Below, in pieces: positions 61,396-64,000 of a stretch of DNA of 64,000 bases (position 1 is the first letter of the stretch; each line of letters starts with the position of its first letter). The translations under genes and the position numbers were made by a program. The notes beneath the pieces were generated by a model, which did no database searches, had not been told where the DNA came from, and saw nothing but the letters and a program-made list of their open reading frames with translations. The stretch spans positions 7,068,001 through 7,132,000 of the forward strand of contig NZ_CP035913.1 of assembly GCF_004209755.1 (NCBI RefSeq), written 5' to 3'. This DNA comes from Pseudoduganella lutea. Its GTDB lineage: Bacteria > Pseudomonadota > Gammaproteobacteria > Burkholderiales > Burkholderiaceae_D.

Positions 61396-63450
61396 CTAGT
61401 TGATCTTCACCAGCGAACCTTCGACGGTGAGGATGCCGCCGGCCTTGATCGACATCATGCCGTCCGCCTCGATGGCGATCTGGGCCGACTTTATCGTGAT
61501 CTTCGCCGGTTCGATCTTGACGCTGCTTCCCCCGACTTTCAGCTCGATCGACGTGCCCGCCTCGACGACGATCGTCTTGCCCACATCGACCTTCTGGTCG
61601 GCATCGACCTTCACGGTCTGGTTCTTGTTGACCGTGCGCTGTTCGTCACCCTTGATCGTGCTGGCCAGGTTGTTGTCGATGGCGATGGTTTCGTCGTTCG
61701 CCACGTGACGCTTGCGGTCATGCTTGACATCGATGCTCTGGTCGTTGTCGATGGCGATGGTTTCGTCGTTCACCACGTGCAGCTTGCGATCGTGCCCAAC
61801 GTCGATGCTCTGGTCGTTGAAGATGGCGACGGTCTGGTCGCCCTTGTCCTTCTTTTCAAACCCCACCTTGAGCGTGTCGTTGTTCTTCACCACCCGGTTG
61901 CAATCCTTTTCCGCCTGGATGTACAGCTCTTCCGCGCCTTTCTTGTCCTCGAAGCGCAGCTCGTTGTAGCCACCGCCGCCCTTCGAGCTGTTGGTCTTGA
62001 TGGTCGAGCGGGTCTGGTTGGCCGGCAGTTCATAGGGCGGGATCGTGTCGGCGTTGTAGACGCAGCCGGTGACCAGCGGCTGGTCCGGATCACCCTCGAG
62101 GAAACTGACGACGACTTCCATGCCGATACGGGGAATGAACATCGCGCCCCACCCCTTGCCTGCCCAGCCCTGCTGCACCCTCACCCAGCAGGAACTGGTC
62201 TCGTTGTCCTTGCGGTCGCGCTCCCAGTGGAACTGCACCTTGATACGGCCATGCTTGTCGGTCCAGACTTCCTCGCCCGCCTTTCCCACCACGATCGCCG
62301 TCTGCGGACCGTGCATGAACGGCTTGCGGGCAATACGGGGCGGACGGTAGCTGTGCTCCTTGCCCACGGCCTTGAAGGCGCAGCCGAACTCGAATGCGGC
62401 CTCGCCGCCGCCGCCGCCGTTACTCGCATAGGCGTTGGTCGAGAATTCGATTTCCGTGGCGGTGACGAGAAATTCGCGGTTCTGGTCTGCCCGCGGATGC
62501 TCGGCCAGCTTGAACAACGTTCCGGCGCCGATGCCGCGCGCATTCGTGGCGCCGTCCACCTGTTCACCCTGCCCGTGCAGCGCTTCCATCCGGGCGCGCG
62601 CACGCTCCTCGCCCGCACCCACCGCCTTGTAGCGGCCGGGGTAGTCATACTGGCGGAAGCGCTGACCGATGAAGGGTGCCGCAATGGCCGACTTCACCAG
62701 CAAGCCGCCACTGCGCACTGCCGCCGGCTGCTCGAAATCGTAGTCGTTCAGCGCATACTCGGCCGATTGCACGGCGCCCGCGGGCCACATCCGCGTGACC
62801 GACTTCTCCGGCGAGCGGCGGCCTTCCTGCTCGTCCCAGAACGGCAGCGTGGCATAGCCGGCGGCGGTGGCATGGGCGCCGTAGCTGTCGGCCAGCACCA
62901 TCGTGTGGCCGCCGGCGTCGTGCCGGAAGTAGTAGTAGATGCCTTCCTCCTCCAGCAGCCGGCTGACGAATTCAAAATCGGATTCGCGGTACTGCACGCA
63001 GAATTCACGCTTTGCGGGCGTTGACGAGAGCTTGCCCGCGTCGATTTTGACCAGGCCGCCATATGCGCCATCGCCGCAGACGGCCTTCACGATGTCGAGC
63101 GTGGTCTTTTCCTGGAAGATCCGGCAATCGGACGATCGGGTGAGCAGCCACAGGGCCGGGTGGACCACCGCTTCCCAGGCCGGCATGCCGTCGCGCCAGC
63201 CCAGGTAGGCGAAGCGCGTGACGATGCCATGGAAATGCCGCTTGCCGCCTTCCTCCAGCTCGAGCGTGATCGCCAGTTCCTTTCCCAGCACGTCGGCGGT
63301 GGCGATATCGGCGCGCGCGGATGCCAGCATCACACGCAGTTCGAACAGCCGGCCAAGTCCCTCGCTGCAGTGGGCGCGGCGGAACAGCAACGCGTCGGGG
63401 CCGAGGCTCGATGCGACGGTGACGGGGCGATTGGCTTGGGTGGGCTGCAT
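61396..63450 (-). CDS. vgrG: T6SS spike protein VgrG
   Basis: A 684-residue VgrG. The gp27-like part starts with LFRRAHCSEGLGRLFELRV and contains FVSRLLEEEGIYYYFRHD; the gp5-like OB part has GKAGEEVWTDKHGRIKVQFHW, SCWVRVQQGWAGKGWG and RIGMEVVVSFLEGDPDQPLVTGCVYN. The beta-helix needle follows, with two 24-residue repeats (NDQSIDV...ETIAID), and the tail ends EGSLVKIN. No extra effector domain is fused. ATG 63450 replaces a longer open frame that lacks VgrG sequence. A RES-like gene 38 bases upstream may encode its cargo. Confidence 0.95.
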   Translation of the reverse strand: MQPTQANRPVTVASSLGPDALLFRRAHCSEGLGRLFELRVMLASARADIATADVLGKELAITLELEEGGKRHFHGIVTRFAYLGWRDGMPAWEAVVHPALWLLTRSSDCRIFQEKTTLDIVKAVCGDGAYGGLVKIDAGKLSSTPAKREFCVQYRESDFEFVSRLLEEEGIYYYFRHDAGGHTMVLADSYGAHATAAGYATLPFWDEQEGRRSPEKSVTRMWPAGAVQSAEYALNDYDFEQPAAVRSGGLLVKSAIAAPFIGQRFRQYDYPGRYKAVGAGEERARARMEALHGQGEQVDGATNARGIGAGTLFKLAEHPRADQNREFLVTATEIEFSTNAYASNGGGGGEAAFEFGCAFKAVGKEHSYRPPRIARKPFMHGPQTAIVVGKAGEEVWTDKHGRIKVQFHWERDRKDNETSSCWVRVQQGWAGKGWGAMFIPRIGMEVVVSFLEGDPDQPLVTGCVYNADTIPPYELPANQTRSTIKTNSSKGGGGYNELRFEDKKGAEELYIQAEKDCNRVVKNNDTLKVGFEKKDKGDQTVAIFNDQSIDVGHDRKLHVVNDETIAIDNDQSIDVKHDRKRHVANDETIAIDNNLASTIKGDEQRTVNKNQTVKVDADQKVDVGKTIVVEAGTSIELKVGGSSVKIEPAKITIKSAQIAIEADGMMSIKAGGILTVEGSLVKIN
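61675..61818. repeat. 72-bp in-gene duplication in vgrG needle
   Basis: Two 72-bp copies encode the 24-residue units NDQSIDVGHDRKLHVV... and NDQSIDVKHDRKRHVA..., part of the beta-helix needle. Typical VgrG needle repetition, not CRISPR. Confidence 0.7.
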
Positions 63451-63488
63451 GGTGATGTCGGTGAGGGATCGGGGAGTCGGGTTGCTGG

Positions 63489-64000
63489 CTAGCGCTTGTC
63501 GGCCTTCCTGGCGGTTTCGCGCAGATTCCGGTAATCGGTCAGCGCGTCCACTTGCACCGCCACCATGCGGGGCAGGTCCTCGGCATAGTCGAAGAAGTCG
63601 ATCCGCCTCGGCCGTATCCAGTCGAGCACGGCGCCATCGTCGCTCCAGTAGCAGATGATCGCGCTGTCCGTCGTCCTGGTGTCCGCGCGGCCGCGCGCAC
63701 TGCGCAGGATGACGCCGTCGAGCTTCAGCAGGTGCCGCACTTCGTACAACGCCGCCGCCATTGACCGGTGCAGCAGTTGGTCGGCCTTCGCCTCGTCGCT
63801 TTCGCACAGGTCGGACAGCGTCATGTAGCACGGCAGTTCGTGTGCGATGTCGGCATCGCGTCCCAGTTCGTCGACAATGTTCCTGAATTCGGGATCCGTG
63901 AAGTCCATGTACAGGAACCGGGCTGCCTTGACGACCTCGTAAGTGACCACGTATTTGGCACCCGCGCCCAGTACCGGATTGACCCGCCCGTTGGCCATCC
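63489..64000 (-). CDS. RES-domain-like protein, 5' end beyond window
   Basis: The visible frame runs from the right edge to the stop at 63489; the ATG at 63998 is probably internal, since RES domains need about 50 more N-terminal residues. Features that recall a RES NAD+-glycohydrolase C-terminal half: YVVTYEVVKAARFLYMDF and LDGVILRSARGRADTRTTDSAIICYW. It stands 38 bases upstream of vgrG on the same strand, the place for an effector gene. Without the N-terminus, an effector role is inference only and the RES call is tentative. Confidence 0.45.
   Translation of the reverse strand, partial: MANGRVNPVLGAGAKYVVTYEVVKAARFLYMDFTDPEFRNIVDELGRDADIAHELPCYMTLSDLCESDEAKADQLLHRSMAAALYEVRHLLKLDGVILRSARGRADTRTTDSAIICYWSDDGAVLDWIRPRRIDFFDYAEDLPRMVAVQVDALTDYRNLRETARKADKR

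Noticed and set aside
61675..61818. Direct repeats in vgrG considered as CRISPR
   Set aside because: They are 72-bp in-frame copies inside a coding needle, with no spacers.

Overview
The window reads as a chromosomal stretch of a high-GC betaproteobacterium, most like the Oxalobacteraceae (Massilia/Duganella/Telluria group). That is an inference from an MSHA-type pilus locus, a PEP-CTERM protein, a T6SS cluster, a PaoABC-type molybdoenzyme, and tightly packed high-GC genes with many ATGA start/stop overlaps. Three patches have visibly lower GC: about 20.2-25.1 kb, 47.0-48.1 kb and 48.1-50.0 kb.

Layout. (1) 1-5.3 kb, MSHA pilus: end of mshD, then mshO and mshP (+), facing mshA, mshG and mshE (-). 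(2) 5.5-20.2 kb (+): a second type IV filament machine with MshM/L/N-like proteins, its own GspE and GspF, MshI/J/K-like (PilN/O/P-like) platform proteins, two paralogous pseudopilins and a final pilin. An ABC ATPase comes first and an ABC-2 permease sits near the end. Five of these genes are broken by single-base losses in G or C runs. (3) 20.2-25.1 kb: a low-GC insert whose only clear gene encodes a 1184-residue TIR-helical-KAP NTPase protein, a likely anti-phage gene. (4) 25.1-43.5 kb, housekeeping and metabolic genes: PL11 rhamnogalacturonan lyase, diacylglycerol kinase-like protein, an NHL/M23 fusion, catalase, PaoABC, Prc protease, thymidine kinase, and the reverse transsulfuration pair (CBS and cystathionine gamma-lyase). 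(5) 43.5-50.0 kb, a scarred region: two degenerate tRNA-Leu copies and one intact tRNA-Leu(UAA), penicillin-acylase-family and ParB-like genes, a PEP-CTERM gene and an IS66 relic. (6) 50.0-64.0 kb (-): part of a T6SS cluster, transcribed RES-like gene, vgrG, FecR protein, heme sensor, PpkA kinase, FHA protein, tssK, tssL, tssM.

Two sequence-level themes recur. Seven -1 frameshifts in six genes all look like one missing base in a G or C run, which points to homopolymer under-calling as much as to gene decay. A family of about 51-bp nested palindromes (outer arms of the type GGTGTCnGACACC, inner CCGG/GGAAA arms) lies between genes at 28.0, 32.2, 36.0 and 43.6-43.8 kb and resembles REP/BIME-like repeats.

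The most promising candidates for something new are the TIR-KAP protein, the second filament machine bracketed by ABC transporter genes, the tRNA-Leu-bounded relic island, and a possible small RNA with a CU-rich anti-Shine-Dalgarno stretch near 36.1-36.2 kb.
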